DNA of 64,000 nt from Paenibacillus sp. FSL M7-0420 (GCF_038002345.1 NZ_JBBOCJ010000001.1:1054001-1118000), one strand, 5' to 3'. Positions 24,849-34,464 are shown, numbered from the stretch's first letter. The notes: generated from the sequence alone by a model not told the origin. Translations and numbers: made by a program.

Positions 24849-24865
24849 TTCTTCAATTAACACAT

Positions 24866-24892
24866 AAGGAGCTCATATTGAGCTCCTTTTTT
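24866..24892 (+). terminator. Terminator of the tRNA-Asn/Ser unit
   Basis: A 10-bp stem AAGGAGCTCA/TGAGCTCCTT with loop TAT, followed by six T. Confidence 0.9.
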
Positions 24893-25054
24893 GCGTTCAC
24901 CCAGCGGGAGTAGCTGAATCTCTGGATGATACGATCTCCCTGTCTGATGTCGTAATTCCATATAATTGATGTCGCATTTATCTACTAAAAATCCTGCTTA
25001 TTATGTGATACTTTATAGATGATGTCAGAATAATGTATATGGAGGTGCAGGTGA

Positions 25055-26059
25055 GTGAGCATTAGGATTGGCAAGATCAGCTTTTGGCATGTACATGCCT
25101 GGGATTATACGAAGCAGGCCCAGGAGCATGGAGATACGGAAATTGCTGCGGTATGGGACGAGGATGCGGAGCGGGGCAGGAAGGCGGCAGAGAGCTTGAA
25201 TGTCCCGTTCTATGATTCTTTGGATGACATGCTTGCCCGGAAGGATATAGATGCCGTTATTGTCGATGCGCCAACCCAGATGCACCGGGAGGTCATGATT
25301 GCGGCGGCCAGAGCGGGTAAGCATATCTTCACCGAAAAGGTTGTAGCTGCAACGCTGAGTGAGGTTAACGAAATCCTCTCAGAGGTCGAGACTCATGGAG
25401 TGAAGCTAACCGTATCCCTGCCGCGGCTGAATGATGGTTATACGTTATCGGTTCAAGACATTCTAAGCCAGGGACTGCTAGGGGAGATTACGTATGTCAG
25501 AGTCCGCTTATCGCATAACGGTGCAACGGCCAACTGGCTTCCCGAGCATTTCTATAGCCTGGAGCAATGCCAGGGCGGGGCTTTGATTGATCTGGGATGT
25601 CATCCCATGTACCTGACCAGGCTGTTTCTGGGTCAAGAGGTGACCGGGGTCAGCGCGAGCTTCGGATATGTGACGGGCAAGGAAGTGGAAGACAACGCAG
25701 TTGCGACGCTCTATACGGATTCGGGAGCAATCGGTGTGGTGGAAGCCGGCTTCGTGAACAGCTATTCCCCTTTTACCATAGAAGTGCATGGAACGGAAGG
25801 AACTCTGCTCTATGGAACGCCTGAAGCGAAGCTGCTGGTTAGAAGTAATAAAGCAGCAGATCAAGGGGCTGCCTGGAACGATACGCCTGTGCGGGCCAAC
25901 CGTGACAGCGCTTTTGAGCAGTGGGTGGCCCACATCCAGAGCAACACGCTTGCTTCTGACAATATTCAAGCGGCAACGGAGCTTACCCGGTTAATGGAGG
26001 CGGCGAATCTCTCGGCGAAGGCAGGACGGGTGGTCCGCTTAGCGGAACTGAAGTCCTGA
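25055..26059 (+). CDS. Gfo/Idh/MocA-family oxidoreductase
   Basis: The 334-residue protein has an N-terminal NAD(P)-binding fold (starting RIGKISFWHVHAWDY, slightly atypical because the GxGxxG is weak), then DAVIVDAPTQMHREVMIAAA, AGKHIFTEKV and GGALIDLGCHPMYLTRLFLG, all typical of the family. Members oxidise sugars or inositols. The GTG start follows GGAGGTG at 8 nt. It heads a cluster with an AraC regulator and a second Gfo-type enzyme, suggesting catabolism of one sugar or polyol. Confidence 0.9.
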   Translation: MSIRIGKISFWHVHAWDYTKQAQEHGDTEIAAVWDEDAERGRKAAESLNVPFYDSLDDMLARKDIDAVIVDAPTQMHREVMIAAARAGKHIFTEKVVAATLSEVNEILSEVETHGVKLTVSLPRLNDGYTLSVQDILSQGLLGEITYVRVRLSHNGATANWLPEHFYSLEQCQGGALIDLGCHPMYLTRLFLGQEVTGVSASFGYVTGKEVEDNAVATLYTDSGAIGVVEAGFVNSYSPFTIEVHGTEGTLLYGTPEAKLLVRSNKAADQGAAWNDTPVRANRDSAFEQWVAHIQSNTLASDNIQAATELTRLMEAANLSAKAGRVVRLAELKS

Positions 26060-26102
26060 TCGTTTACCCGGGTACCTAGCGCAGCTCAAGCAGGAGGTTA
26101 AC

Positions 26103-27026
26103 ATGAGCCCTTTTCCCTTCGAGATTATGTTTGAGAAGATGGATCTGCTGGAAAGACTGGATATTTCCATCCTGTGGGGACATTATGAAATTTCTGTTCT
26201 CCGGTTTCATTTGACCTCTTTTCCGCCGGGGAAGGTCATTGATTTCCATAACCATGCTGAATTTGAATTTCATTTCATCCCGCGGGGCAAGGGAACGGTC
26301 ATTCTTGGGGATCAGCAGTATCCTTTATCGGAGGGAATGCTCTATTTGACCGGACCGGGAGTGATGCACCGTCAGGAAGCGGATGCGGAAGAGTCGATGG
26401 AGGAGTTATGTCTGCATGTCAACATTGCGGAGAAGCAGAGAGACGATGCAGACCCATGGGAGGTTGCGGAAGCAGAGGAATGCGTGGAGAAGCTGAAGAG
26501 GCTGCCGCTGATCCCAGCGCAGGATTATCACAGGGCGATGAAGTGTTTTCTGGAAGCCTATGAGGCCTGTGACGGCAAGCTTGCGGGATATTACACCTCT
26601 ATCAAGCATCTCGTGATCAGTATCCTGCTGAAGGTAACCAGAGCATATGATGCAGGCGGGATGGGAGCTGCGGCACCCGTACGGGATATGGTGACCTACC
26701 GCTATCAATATGCTGTTCAGTACATGGAAGCGAATTATTCAGCAGCCGTGACGCTGGAGAATGTTGCGGAGAAGCTGAATATTAGTCCGAGGCAGCTACA
26801 GCGGATATTTAAGCAGGTTGATCCGGATCACACCTTCAGCCGGATTCTTGAAGACATCCGGTTGCAGGCGGTGTGCAGCAAGCTTGAAGCCAGCAACCTG
26901 TCGATCGAACACATCGCGGAGTCTGAGGGGTTCACCAATGCAACCTATCTGCATTCGGTATTCCGCAAGCGGCTGGGCATGACCCCGGCTGCTTACCGCA
27001 AGGCCCGAAAAATACTTGAACAGTGA
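26103..27026 (+). CDS. AraC-family transcriptional regulator with cupin sensor domain
   Basis: This 307-residue regulator has an N-terminal cupin-like sugar-sensing domain (DFHNHAEFEFHFIPRGKGT) and a C-terminal double HTH (LENVAEKLNISPRQLQRIFK; IEHIAESEGFTNATYLHSVF, then RKRLGMTPAAYRK). AGGAGG precedes the ATG. It sits between two Gfo/Idh/MocA genes and probably activates them in response to their substrate. Confidence 0.92.
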   Translation: MSPFPFEIMFEKMDLLERLDISILWGHYEISVLRFHLTSFPPGKVIDFHNHAEFEFHFIPRGKGTVILGDQQYPLSEGMLYLTGPGVMHRQEADAEESMEELCLHVNIAEKQRDDADPWEVAEAEECVEKLKRLPLIPAQDYHRAMKCFLEAYEACDGKLAGYYTSIKHLVISILLKVTRAYDAGGMGAAAPVRDMVTYRYQYAVQYMEANYSAAVTLENVAEKLNISPRQLQRIFKQVDPDHTFSRILEDIRLQAVCSKLEASNLSIEHIAESEGFTNATYLHSVFRKRLGMTPAAYRKARKILEQ

Positions 27027-27033
27027 GGATGAG

Positions 27034-28122
27034 ATGGCTATGAGCAAAGTGTATCGTGTTGGCGTGATCGGCTGTGGAGGAATTGCGAACGGGAAGCATC
27101 TGCCTGCCTTAAGCAGACAGGATAAGGTTGAAGTGGTGGCCTTTTGCGATATTATCAAGGAACGGGCTGAAGCGGCTGCTGAACAATACGGCAGTGCGGA
27201 TGCGGCTGTCTATACGGATTACCAGGAATTATTGAAGGATGCTTCCATTGATATTGTTCATGTGCTTACTCCCAATGATGCGCATGCGGAAATATCCATT
27301 GCGGGCTTGGAAGCGGGCAAGCATGTGATGTGTGAGAAGCCCATGGCCAAAACAGCAGCCGACGCCAAACGTATGGCTGAAGCAGCGAAACGTACAGGGA
27401 AGAAGCTGACTATAGGGTATGACAACCGGTTCCGGCAAGACAGCTTGTATCTGAAAAAAGTCTGTGAAGCAGGCGAGCTCGGTCATATCTATTATGCGAA
27501 AGCACATGCTATCCGGCGCAGAGCAGTCCCTACCTGGGGGGTGTTCCTGGATGAGGAGAAGCAGGGGGGCGGCCCGCTTATTGATATTGGAACCCATGCG
27601 CTGGATCTGACGCTCTGGATGATGGACAACTACAAACCGAAGGTTGTGCTGGGGACCAAATACCACGAGCTCTCCCAAAAAGAAGATGCTGCCAACGCCT
27701 GGGGGCCCTGGGACCCGAAGAAATTCACCGTGGAAGACTCTGCGTTCGGGATGATTGTAATGGAGAACGGCGCAACGATTACGCTGGAAGCAAGCTGGGC
27801 GCTGAATTCGCTTGACGTGGATGAAGCCAAGTGCAGCTTAAGTGGAACCGAAGCGGGTGCGGACATGAAAGATGGTCTCCGGATTAACGGGGAGAAGCAC
27901 AGCAAGCTATACACGAATAAAATTGAGCTAGGTGCCGGGGGAGTGGCCTTCTATGACGGCAAAGAGGAGAAATCTACGGATATCGAATTAAGAAAGTGGA
28001 TCGAAGCGATCGAACAGGATAAAGATCCGGTTGTGACTCCTGAACAGGCTTATGTGGTCTCCCGAATTCTGGAGGCCATCTATGAATCGGCCCAGACGGG
28101 TAAGGCTGTATATTTAGACTAG
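27034..28122 (+). CDS. Gfo/Idh/MocA-family oxidoreductase
   Basis: The protein is 362 residues, with a clear Rossmann motif GVIGCGGIANGKHLPAL, CEKPMAKTAADAKRMAEAA (catalytic lysine motif EKP) and GGPLIDIGTHALDLTLWMM with the conserved histidine. I chose the ATG at 27034 after GAGGATGAG; ATG 27040 is an alternative. It lies 7 bp after the AraC gene and is followed by a terminator. The substrate is unknown. Confidence 0.92.
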   Translation: MAMSKVYRVGVIGCGGIANGKHLPALSRQDKVEVVAFCDIIKERAEAAAEQYGSADAAVYTDYQELLKDASIDIVHVLTPNDAHAEISIAGLEAGKHVMCEKPMAKTAADAKRMAEAAKRTGKKLTIGYDNRFRQDSLYLKKVCEAGELGHIYYAKAHAIRRRAVPTWGVFLDEEKQGGGPLIDIGTHALDLTLWMMDNYKPKVVLGTKYHELSQKEDAANAWGPWDPKKFTVEDSAFGMIVMENGATITLEASWALNSLDVDEAKCSLSGTEAGADMKDGLRINGEKHSKLYTNKIELGAGGVAFYDGKEEKSTDIELRKWIEAIEQDKDPVVTPEQAYVVSRILEAIYESAQTGKAVYLD

Positions 28123-28172
28123 GCGATCATTGTCAGGTCAGATCTCAAATTTCGTAAAAGCTTCAAATGTTA

Positions 28173-28218
28173 AAAAAGCAGCGATTCTCTTATAGGAGAA
28201 TTGCTGCTTTCTGTTTTT
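28173..28218 (+). terminator. Terminator after the Gfo/AraC cluster
   Basis: AAAGCAGCGATTCTC pairs with GAGAATTGCTGCTTT around a short loop and is followed by CTGTTTTT. Confidence 0.85.
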
Positions 28219-28293
28219 GGTCCCTTGATGCTTGGGTGGTTTTCTTGTGTTGAAAAAATGTGTTTTCGCATCCCGCTTAAACAGCGGAGAGGA

Positions 28294-28399
28294 CGGAACG
28301 ATTGTGGAAAAGCGGCAGCGGTCGCCTTTGTGTCCGGATTTTCACCGCTAAGGGGAATGAAAAAAATCTGGACACAACAGCGATTGTAACAACGTTCCG
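28294..28399. repeat. Palindromic intergenic element, copy 1
   Basis: Long inverted repeat. The outer arms are CGGAACGATTGT (28294-28305) and ACAACGTTCCG (28389-28399). The inner arms start CGCCTTTGTGTCCGGATTTT and end AAAATCTGGACACAACAGCG. The core (28311-28384) matches copy 2 at 35832-35908, with CC/GG in the stem here and TT/AA there. It lies between the Gfo terminator and the end of the CPBP gene. Confidence 0.75.
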
Positions 28400-28477
28400 T
28401 TTGCGGAGCGTCCACCCAAGTGCTAACGTTGATCCTGCTCAAAAAAGCCAGCTGTATTGTATTTGCCGAATTTCCAT

Positions 28478-29302
28478 TTACAATCTGACATCTAGCGCAG
28501 ATCTTCTGTAGAAGAACCACGCTGCAATCACAAGCGTAACAGCCACTAGTATCCCAGACTCACCCGTCCAGAGATAGGCATTCTTCCCGCTGGTGAACCG
28601 GTCGAAAGCGTCCTGAATGATAGCATTCCATGAGGCGTGGAGCAGAACTGCCGGCCATAGGCTCCCCGTGCTTAAGCGCAATAGACTAATAATGATGTTG
28701 AATGAGCTGATGGTTACCATGAACAATACGACCGATAAGGCCAGAGAAGGGCCTGAATAGTAGCTGCCGATTAGAATCGCCGGGATATGCCACACGCCCC
28801 AGATCAGTCCGCTCATGAGAATAGGCTTCGGGACGCGGGCCTCTATGAGCCGGGTCAGCATGTAGCCTCTCCACCCTAATTCCTCGCCTGCACTGCTGAT
28901 GATTCCCATCGCGGTCCCGATGGACATTTGAATAAGGATTGCCCAGACCAGCGAACCGATAACGTTGCCATTGTGTCCGGTATACTCTGCCAGTCCTGTG
29001 ATCCAAGCGGTCCCGTAGGCCACCAAGCCAACCGCCACCGGCAACAACAAGATGAATGGAATCGTCCTGAGCGTGCGCCGTCCCCCGAATCTCAGGGAGA
29101 TATCCGCGAAGCCCTCACGCAGCAGAATACGGGTTAGTATGGAGGATATTCCGGGCGCCCACATCAGCAGCAAGCCATACACAGGCGTTACAGTAAGAGC
29201 CAGTATGTAACTAATAGCCGTAAGAGGAATGAGTAACAGGAAGAATACTAGCAAGCCTCTCCTGGCAGATTGGACGGTCTCCTTTTTTTCAATGGTGCTC
29301 AT
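28478..29302 (-). CDS. CPBP-family intramembrane metalloprotease
   Basis: About 274 residues with several membrane helices and the CPBP (Abi/CaaX) motifs EELGWRGYMLTRL (EExxxR) and LIWGVWHIPA, plus LHASWNA. Family members include Rce1-like proteases and bacteriocin-immunity proteins. I chose the ATG at 29302 (MSTIEKKE), preceded by AAAGGAG; the frame extends 38 codons upstream without a good site. Its physiological substrate is unknown. Confidence 0.88.
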   Translation of the reverse strand: MSTIEKKETVQSARRGLLVFFLLLIPLTAISYILALTVTPVYGLLLMWAPGISSILTRILLREGFADISLRFGGRRTLRTIPFILLLPVAVGLVAYGTAWITGLAEYTGHNGNVIGSLVWAILIQMSIGTAMGIISSAGEELGWRGYMLTRLIEARVPKPILMSGLIWGVWHIPAILIGSYYSGPSLALSVVLFMVTISSFNIIISLLRLSTGSLWPAVLLHASWNAIIQDAFDRFTSGKNAYLWTGESGILVAVTLVIAAWFFYRRSALDVRL

Positions 29303-29651
29303 TTCAATTTCACTCCTTTGAATGTGTGTAATGCTTGGTAGAGTATAGCAACGAACGGAAATGCGAGGAACAATCTGGAGCCTAGCAGCCCCTTGGGACC
29401 TTGGCCCAGTCATCAATGAGACTGTAGATGTAGGGAGACTATTCTACCCTTCAGCCTGACCTCCACCTCCATACACTGCTGGTTCAATCCGTTACCCCTT
29501 TAATTAATTGAAGGAATGATGCTGTAAAGAGACAAATGTTATATTAATTACGCAGAAAAAAAGTATTGTATAAGAAAAGGAAACAACTTCTAAAACGTTC
29601 CTGCTTGAAAATCCTCTGTTTTTCTCCTGTTTTCTGCGCATTTTTCGCAAA

Positions 29652-29676
29652 CCTACAATAACCTACTGAATCCTAC
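29652..29676 (+). promoter_or_regulatory. Three CCTAC direct repeats with 10-bp period upstream of livH
   Basis: CCTAC occurs at 29652, 29662 and 29672, exactly one helical turn apart, in the 540-bp gap between the CPBP gene and livH. Such phased direct repeats are typical of sites for tandem-binding activators. The rest of the gap is AT-rich; I see no gene, T-box or other riboswitch in it. A small inverted repeat, GTTAT/ATAAC, lies at 29686-29700. Confidence 0.4.
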
Positions 29677-29843
29677 ATATATCATGTTATGTAATATAAC
29701 ACCAACTATTGAATTTTGTATTAATTCCCACAATTATTAGTGACGATTCTCTGACCATGTGTTAATATAAATGACATCATAATCCAAGAAAAGAGAAGCA
29801 GCACAGAGAAAGGGGTATACAAGATGAACACGGGGAGAAGGGG

Positions 29844-30755
29844 ATGGCGATGGAGTACTTCATTCAGCAACTAATAAACGGAATATCCGTAGGCAGCATT
29901 TACGCTCTGATCGCCCTTGGTTACACAATGGTGTACGGTATCATCAAGCTGATTAATTTTGCGCATGGCGATGTATTCATGGTAGGGTCGTTCATCGGTC
30001 TGTACAGTGCCAAATACCTGGCGAATGCCGGATTGCCGCCTATCGTTGTACTGCTCTTGTCGCTGATGATCTCGATGACGATCAGTGCACTGCTAGGTAT
30101 CAGCATTGAACGTCTGGCGTATAAGCCGCTTCGTAAATCCACACGGATCGCGGCGCTGATCACAGCCATTGGTGTATCCTTCCTGCTTGAATATACGGGG
30201 GTGCTGATCCTTGGGCCGCAGGCCAAGGGCTTCCCGGATATTATGGATAAGAAGCAGTATCACCTGTTTGGTTCCTCCATCCAGGTCGAATCCAATCAGA
30301 TTATGATTCTGCTAACAACGATAATTCTTATGCTGGTGCTGCAATATATCGTCAGGTACACCCGAACGGGCAAAGCCATGCGGGCCGTATCCTTCGATGT
30401 AGAAGCGGCGCGGCTGATGGGCATCAACGTAGACCGCACCATTTCCGCCACCTTCGCCATCGGTTCAGCGCTTGCCGCTGCAGCGGGCGTGATTTTCGGC
30501 ATGACGTACAATTCGGTTGATCCTCTCATGGGCGTAATGCCCGGGCTGAAGGCTTTTGTCGCGGCAGTGCTTGGAGGGATTGGCAGTATACCGGGTGCGC
30601 TTGTTGGCGGATTGCTGCTGGGAACCGTTGAGACAGAGATTTCTTCCCTCGGGTTCTCGTCCTGGCGTGACGGCGTAGCCTTTGCGGTACTGATTCTAAT
30701 CCTTATCTTCAAACCATCCGGGCTGTTCGGCAAGAATGTCCGGGAGAAAGTGTAG
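29844..30755 (+). CDS. livH: Branched-chain amino-acid ABC permease LivH
   Basis: LivH is one of two membrane subunits of the leucine/isoleucine/valine importer. The 303-residue hydrophobic protein starts FIQQLINGISVGSIYALIAL and has GYTMVYGIIKLINFAHGDVF and GRAVSF-like AMRAVSFDVEAARLMGINVD, classic LivH signatures. GGAG sits 6 nt before ATG 29844; ATG 29850 is also possible. First gene of livHMGFK. Confidence 0.95.
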   Translation: MAMEYFIQQLINGISVGSIYALIALGYTMVYGIIKLINFAHGDVFMVGSFIGLYSAKYLANAGLPPIVVLLLSLMISMTISALLGISIERLAYKPLRKSTRIAALITAIGVSFLLEYTGVLILGPQAKGFPDIMDKKQYHLFGSSIQVESNQIMILLTTIILMLVLQYIVRYTRTGKAMRAVSFDVEAARLMGINVDRTISATFAIGSALAAAAGVIFGMTYNSVDPLMGVMPGLKAFVAAVLGGIGSIPGALVGGLLLGTVETEISSLGFSSWRDGVAFAVLILILIFKPSGLFGKNVREKV

Positions 30756-30767
30756 GGGGAAGCTGCC

Positions 30768-31736
30768 GTGAAAAAGATAAATAAAAAATTCTGGCTGGGC
30801 ATTGTTATTGCCCTTGCGTTCTATGGAATTGTAAAAGTTCTTCTAACAACAGGAATACTTAGTGATGTGAATCAGTCTATGCTGCTGCTCATCGGAGTTA
30901 ATATCATGCTGGCCGTGTCGCTGAACCTGATCACCGGGATTACCGGACAGTTCTCCATTGGTCATGCCGGATTCATGTCGGTGGGCGCGTATACCTCGGC
31001 GATTCTTACCCTTGACTATAATGTGCCGTTCATTCCGGCGATTCTTGCGGGCGGACTGCTGGCAGCGGTATTCGGTGTATTAATCGGGATGCCTACGCTC
31101 CGGCTTAACGGGGACTATCTGGCTATTGCGACGCTGGGCTTCGGTGAGATTATCCGCATCATTATGCTGAATACGGAATATGTCGGCGGAGCTTCAGGGC
31201 TTAGCGGGATTCCAGCCAAGACCACCTGGACCATGCTCTTCTTCTTCACTCTGCTCTCAGTCGTCCTGATTAATAACTTCATTAGATCTACTCACGGCCG
31301 GGCCTGTATTGCGATCCGCGAGAATGAGATTGCCGCTGAGGCGATGGGGATTAATACAACACGCTACAAAATCATCGCCTTCACCATCGGTGCGCTGTTT
31401 GCAGGTATGGCGGGCGGACTGTCGGCCCATACGTTCTATGTCATTACGCCGGGGAGCTTCAACTTCCTGAAGTCTTTTGAAATCATCGTTATGGTGGTGC
31501 TCGGGGGGCTGGGCAGTACGGCAGGCTCTATCGTGGGTGCGGTGTTCGTTACCCTGCTGTACACCTACTTACGTGAATTCCCGGAATGGCGCATGATTAT
31601 CTACTCCATCGTGCTCATTCTGATGATGATCTTCCGTCCGAGCGGCCTGCTTGGCGTAAGCAAATTCTCATTCTTCAAGTTCAGCAAAAAGGAGGCAAAG
31701 GCAAATGACGCAATCGAGAGCAGCGGTACTCCTTGA
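30768..31736 (+). CDS. livM: Branched-chain amino-acid ABC permease LivM
   Basis: The 322-residue second permease subunit has many membrane helices and the LivM signatures LNLITGITGQFSIGHAGFM, GDYLAIATLGFGEIIRI and GRACIAIRENEIAAEAMGIN. GTG start after GGGGGAAG. Its 3' end overlaps livG by 32 bp. Confidence 0.95.
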   Translation: MKKINKKFWLGIVIALAFYGIVKVLLTTGILSDVNQSMLLLIGVNIMLAVSLNLITGITGQFSIGHAGFMSVGAYTSAILTLDYNVPFIPAILAGGLLAAVFGVLIGMPTLRLNGDYLAIATLGFGEIIRIIMLNTEYVGGASGLSGIPAKTTWTMLFFFTLLSVVLINNFIRSTHGRACIAIRENEIAAEAMGINTTRYKIIAFTIGALFAGMAGGLSAHTFYVITPGSFNFLKSFEIIVMVVLGGLGSTAGSIVGAVFVTLLYTYLREFPEWRMIIYSIVLILMMIFRPSGLLGVSKFSFFKFSKKEAKANDAIESSGTP

Positions 31737-32487
31737 TGTGAAAGCGGCCAGCCGGGCCTTCGGCGGACTGAAGGCGGTCAGCGAGGTCTCTCTTCATATT
31801 GATAAGGGCGAGCTGATCGGCCTAATCGGACCCAACGGTGCCGGTAAAACGACACTGTTCAACCTGTTGACCGGAGTGTACCCGCCATCGTCGGGCAGCA
31901 TTCTTTTGAACAATGAGTCTATCGGCGGGATGAAGCCCTACAAGATCAATCATAAAGGCGCTGCGCGTACGTTCCAGAATATCCGCCTGTTCACGGCTAT
32001 GACCGTGCTGGAGAACGTTAAGATTGCCTTCCATCAGCATGCGAAGCACTCGTTGTTCTCTTCGATGCTACGTCTGCCGAAGCATTTCCGGGGCGAAGAG
32101 GAGATTACCCGGAAGGCGATGGATATTCTCAAAATCTTCAATTTGGCTGACCAGAGTGACGAGGTGGCGAGCAACCTGAGCTATGGGAATCAGCGGCGTC
32201 TGGAGATTGCCCGGGCGCTTGCGGCTGGACCCAAGCTGCTGCTGCTTGATGAGCCGGCAGCCGGGATGAACCCGAATGAGACGCGTGATCTGATGAATCT
32301 GATTGCCTGGATCCGGGAGGAATTCGACCTGACCATTCTGCTGATCGAGCATGATATGTCACTGGTAATGGGGGTCTGCAGCCGCATCTACGTTCTGGAC
32401 CGCGGAATCCTTATCGCTGACGGAACGCCGGCGGAGATCCGCAACAATCCGAAGGTCATCGAAGCGTATCTGGGACAGGAGGCGTAG
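31705..32487 (+). CDS. livG: Branched-chain amino-acid ABC transporter ATPase LivG
   Basis: This 260-residue ATPase has Walker A GPNGAGKTTLFNLL, signature LSYGNQRRLEIARAL, Walker B LLLLDEPAAGMN and the switch histidine in LLIEHDMSLV. GGAGG lies before the ATG inside livM. It pairs with LivF to power uptake. Confidence 0.96.
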   Translation: MTQSRAAVLLDVKAASRAFGGLKAVSEVSLHIDKGELIGLIGPNGAGKTTLFNLLTGVYPPSSGSILLNNESIGGMKPYKINHKGAARTFQNIRLFTAMTVLENVKIAFHQHAKHSLFSSMLRLPKHFRGEEEITRKAMDILKIFNLADQSDEVASNLSYGNQRRLEIARALAAGPKLLLLDEPAAGMNPNETRDLMNLIAWIREEFDLTILLIEHDMSLVMGVCSRIYVLDRGILIADGTPAEIRNNPKVIEAYLGQEA

Positions 32488-32491
32488 CGCC

Positions 32492-33193
32492 ATGCTTACA
32501 GTACAGGGAATCAACGTATATTACGGAGCAATTCATGCCTTGAAGGATCTGAGCATCACCGTGAAGCAGGGGGAGATCGTGACCTTGATCGGTGCCAATG
32601 GCGCCGGCAAATCTACGCTGCTTAAGACGCTCTCGGGGCTGCTGAAGCCTAAGACAGGAAGTATTGAATTCTTGAATAAATCGATAGCGAATCAAAGCGT
32701 TCAGGCGATTGTCAAAGAAGGGCTGATCCACTGCCCCGAAGGACGGCGTGTATTCGCCAATATGTCCGTCGAGGAGAATCTCGAATTAGGCGCTTATCTG
32801 CAGGATGGAAGCAGCCTGGCTGCGGACTTCGAGCATGTCTACCGTACCTTCCCGCGTCTCCTGGAGCGCAAAAAGCAGCAAGCCGGAACGCTGTCAGGCG
32901 GGGAGCAGCAGATGCTGGCGATGGGGCGCGCCCTGATGGGCCACCCGAAGCTGCTGCTGCTGGATGAGCCGTCGATGGGGCTGGCGCCGCTGCTGGTCCA
33001 GGATATTTTCAAGATTATCAAGGAAGTCAACGATGCCGGAACCACTGTCCTGCTGGTCGAGCAGAATGCGCACCAGGCGCTCAAAATCGCCGACCGTGCC
33101 TATGTACTGGAGACAGGCCGGGTCGTGCTTGAAGGGGATGCCAAGGAAATGGCCGATTCCGATGAGATCAAAATGGCTTATCTCGGGCACTAG
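32492..33193 (+). CDS. livF: Branched-chain amino-acid ABC transporter ATPase LivF
   Basis: The second ATPase, 233 residues, with Walker A GANGAGKSTLLKTL, signature LSGGEQQMLAMGRAL, Walker B LLLLDEPSMGL and VEQNAHQAL in place of the switch histidine, as usual for LivF. It starts 4 bp after livG ends. Confidence 0.96.
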   Translation: MLTVQGINVYYGAIHALKDLSITVKQGEIVTLIGANGAGKSTLLKTLSGLLKPKTGSIEFLNKSIANQSVQAIVKEGLIHCPEGRRVFANMSVEENLELGAYLQDGSSLAADFEHVYRTFPRLLERKKQQAGTLSGGEQQMLAMGRALMGHPKLLLLDEPSMGLAPLLVQDIFKIIKEVNDAGTTVLLVEQNAHQALKIADRAYVLETGRVVLEGDAKEMADSDEIKMAYLGH

Positions 33194-33267
33194 CAGGCTA
33201 TCCATACTACAGCAGCATCACAGAAACAACATATATAAACTAAATAATCAGGAGGCTGGGAGAAACT

Positions 33268-34464
33268 ATGAAGAAACTTGGGGCCATTATCTTGTCAACA
33301 GTATTGACTGCGGTATTAGCATCCGGCTGCGGCAACAACACAGAGAACAGCGGTAACTCTGCAAGCGGCGGAAATACTGCCGGAGGCACCATCAAAATCG
33401 GGGCTGACCTTGAGCTCACAGGCGGTCAGGCTTCTTTCGGCGACTCCGCATCCAAGGGCGCAAAGCTGGCGGTTGACCAGATCAACGCCGCAGGCGGTGT
33501 ACTCGGCAAGCAGCTGGAGCTGGTCGTTGCAGACAATGCATCGAAGTCTGAAGAAGCTACCCAGGCGGCACAGAAGCTGATCACCAATGATAAGGTCGTG
33601 ACCATTATCGGCGCATCCACTTCGACCAACACGCTGGGGATCGTTCCGGTAGCTACGGAGAAAAAGATTCCGCTTGTCTCGGTAGGAGCTACCAATCCGA
33701 AGGTTACTGTGGATGAGCGCAGCGGCAATGTGAATGAATTCGTGTTCCGCGCGGCGTTCATCGATCCGTTCCAGGGGGAGGTAATGGCTAACTTTGCGCT
33801 CGATTCCCTGAAGGCTAAGACGGCTGTCATCTATACCGACACTTCGTCCGACTATTCCAAGGGTCTGCAGAAGTTCTTCGAAGAGACCTTCAAGGCCAAA
33901 GGCGGCGAGGTGCTGAGCCAGGAGTCCTACCAGCAGAAGGATTCGGACTTCAAAGCAGTTCTGACCCGGATCAAAGCAGCGAACCCGGATGTCATCTACC
34001 TGCCTGGTTATTATGAAGAAGTAGGTAAAATTGTGAAGCAGGCCCGTGAGATGGGCATCACCGTTCCGTTCCTCGGCGGCGATGGCTGGGATTCCCCGCA
34101 GCTGGCGGAAATCGCCGGTGCCAAAGCGCTGGAGAACACGTTCATGTCCAATCACTACTCGCCTGAAGATACAGCTCCTGAAGTAACCAGCTTCGTAGAC
34201 GCCTACAAGGCGGCTAACGGCGGAGCGGTTCCCGATGGTATGGCGGCCCTGGGCTATGATGCCTTGAAGCTGGTAGCTGATGCGATTACCCGTGCGGGTG
34301 AAGCTGATCCGGCCAAGATTACAGAAGCACTGGCAGCGACTAAGGATCTGCAGCTCGCTACAGGCAAAATCACCCTGAACGACAAGCATGACCCGGTCAA
34401 AGCAGCAGTTGTCCTGAAATTCGTGGACGGGAAGCAAACCTTTGAGACCAAGGTTAATCCTTAA
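33268..34464 (+). CDS. livK: Branched-chain amino-acid-binding lipoprotein LivK
   Basis: The substrate-binding protein (398 residues) has a lipoprotein signal (MKKLGAIILSTVLTAVLASG, then C21) and the periplasmic-binding fold type 1 (IKIGADLELTGGQASFGDSA; VDQINAAGGVLGKQLELVV). It sits 74 bp after livF with its own AGGAGG. Exact ligand preference within branched-chain or related amino acids cannot be read from sequence. Confidence 0.93.
   Translation: MKKLGAIILSTVLTAVLASGCGNNTENSGNSASGGNTAGGTIKIGADLELTGGQASFGDSASKGAKLAVDQINAAGGVLGKQLELVVADNASKSEEATQAAQKLITNDKVVTIIGASTSTNTLGIVPVATEKKIPLVSVGATNPKVTVDERSGNVNEFVFRAAFIDPFQGEVMANFALDSLKAKTAVIYTDTSSDYSKGLQKFFEETFKAKGGEVLSQESYQQKDSDFKAVLTRIKAANPDVIYLPGYYEEVGKIVKQAREMGITVPFLGGDGWDSPQLAEIAGAKALENTFMSNHYSPEDTAPEVTSFVDAYKAANGGAVPDGMAALGYDALKLVADAITRAGEADPAKITEALAATKDLQLATGKITLNDKHDPVKAAVVLKFVDGKQTFETKVNP

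Noticed and set aside
24575..24856. Minus-strand frame with GERGIRTLAPL and APRTGLEPVTTRLTVE
   Set aside because: It spans tRNA-Asn, tRNA-Ser and the downstream element; such peptides are well-known false translations of tRNA genes.
29303..29843. T-box or other amino-acid riboswitch before livH
   Set aside because: No AGGGTGG-type T-box sequence and no convincing large fold were seen.
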